A stretch of 32,072 nt of DNA from Caballeronia arationis. Its GTDB lineage: Bacteria > Pseudomonadota > Gammaproteobacteria > Burkholderiales > Burkholderiaceae. The position numbers and the translations under genes were made by a program. The notes under the pieces are model-generated. The model saw only the letters and a program-made list of their open reading frames with translations, did not search any database and had not been told where the DNA came from. Shown one piece after another: positions 31,937 through 32,072 of the stretch; position 1 is the first letter of the stretch; each line of letters begins with the position of its first letter. Location: NCBI RefSeq assembly GCF_001544975.2, contig NZ_FCOG02000070.1, positions 1 through 32,072 on the forward strand, read 5' to 3'.

Positions 31937-31956
31937 GGCGGGCGGGGTTTGCGGGG
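31926..31956 (+). other. G-run cluster (possible G-quadruplex) over the lactonase stop codon
   Basis: Six runs of three or four G occur in 31 bp (31926-29, 31931-33, 31936-38, 31940-42, 31944-47, 31953-56). The last four have loops of 1, 1 and 5 nt, which fits the classic G3+N1-7 quadruplex pattern. The TAG stop is at 31934-31936, inside the cluster. It could form in DNA or in the transcript. Confidence 0.6.
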
Positions 31957-31986
31957 TTTGTTGGTTTTGGCGCTTCTGTGGAACTT

Positions 31987-32072
31987 GCTTTCTTTGCGGT
32001 CTATTAGCTCTGCCCCTGTCCGGGGCGGGACTTACTTTCTTTGCTGCTGCAAAGAAAGTAAGCAAAGAAAGC
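31987..32072. repeat. Cloverleaf-like intergenic inverted repeat (possible REP-type element)
   Basis: An outer stem GCTTTCTTTGC (31987-31997) pairs with GCAAAGAAAGC (32062-32072). Inside are two hairpins: GCCCC/GGGGC (32012-32016 with 32022-32026) and a 14-bp perfect stem, CTTACTTTCTTTGC (32031-32044) with GCAAAGAAAGTAAG (32049-32062), around TGCT. Similar CTTTCTTTGC-type repeats are, to my knowledge, common between genes in Burkholderia relatives. The element may continue beyond the right edge. The 14-bp hairpin could also act as a terminator. Confidence 0.7.

Noticed and set aside
1..32072. CRISPR array, tRNA, rRNA, transposase or phage integrase genes
   Set aside because: No regularly spaced repeats, cloverleaf tRNA sequence or mobile-element protein motifs were seen on either strand.

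Overview
The window is about 32 kb of GC-rich DNA with a high coding density. It looks like a chromosome or megaplasmid segment from a Burkholderiaceae betaproteobacterium of the Burkholderia / Paraburkholderia / Caballeronia type. The reasons are the DUF3348-DUF802-OmpA-DUF2894 gene set, the short H-NS-family silencer with a WSGRGRAP-type C-terminus, the many single-operon catabolic regulators (LysR, GntR, IclR), and a CTTTCTTTGC-type structured repeat at the right edge. The genus assignment is an inference; there is no rRNA or tRNA gene to confirm it.

Left block (1-7576, minus strand): one long operon reads MaoC hydratase, MFS carrier, MmgE/PrpD protein, acyl-CoA dehydrogenase, CaiB-type CoA-transferase, GntR regulator, CitE-type lyase, etfB (cut by the window edge). 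CoA-transferase + MaoC hydratase + CitE lyase is the known logic of itaconate / citramalate / mesaconate breakdown to acetyl-CoA and pyruvate. The dehydrogenase plus ETF would feed in methylsuccinate-like substrates. A TTGACA-18-GATATT promoter with a TTTGT-N4-ACAAA operator sits immediately upstream.

Next (7696-13590): a 123-bp relic of a GGDEF protein abuts an ene-reductase operon (frameshifted OYE, MFS exporter, intact OYE; minus strand). This is divergent from a LysR gene that is followed by a Gfo/Idh/MocA oxidoreductase. Two near-identical CGGAC-N6-GTCCG palindromes flank the lysR gene.

Centre (13968-19155, plus strand): an H-NS-family gene, a small Cys-rich protein, and then a tightly packed four-gene operon. 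The operon holds DUF3348, a 785-aa MotA/ExbB/ZorA-like membrane protein with a very long repeat-built coiled tail (DUF802), a MotB/ZorB-like protein with a membrane Asp and an OmpA domain, and DUF2894. I regard this as the strongest candidate for an undescribed system: a predicted ion-driven motor with a Zorya-like core but different partner proteins.

Right half (19168-32072): an atypical dehydroquinase-like gene with a MHS-type carrier and a divergent IclR regulator; a LysR regulator divergent from a HAD dehalogenase plus class II aldolase pair; egtB without a visible egtD; a frameshifted fnr with its own FNR-like box; a universal stress protein; a 14-TM DHA2 carrier; and a sugar-acid pair (2,5-dioxovalerate-type dehydrogenase and SMP-30 lactonase) behind tandem GntR-type operators. 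The last bases hold a G-run cluster over a stop codon and a cloverleaf-like inverted repeat.

Two genes (OYE2 and fnr) each differ from an intact frame by a single base. They are either real mutations or sequence errors.
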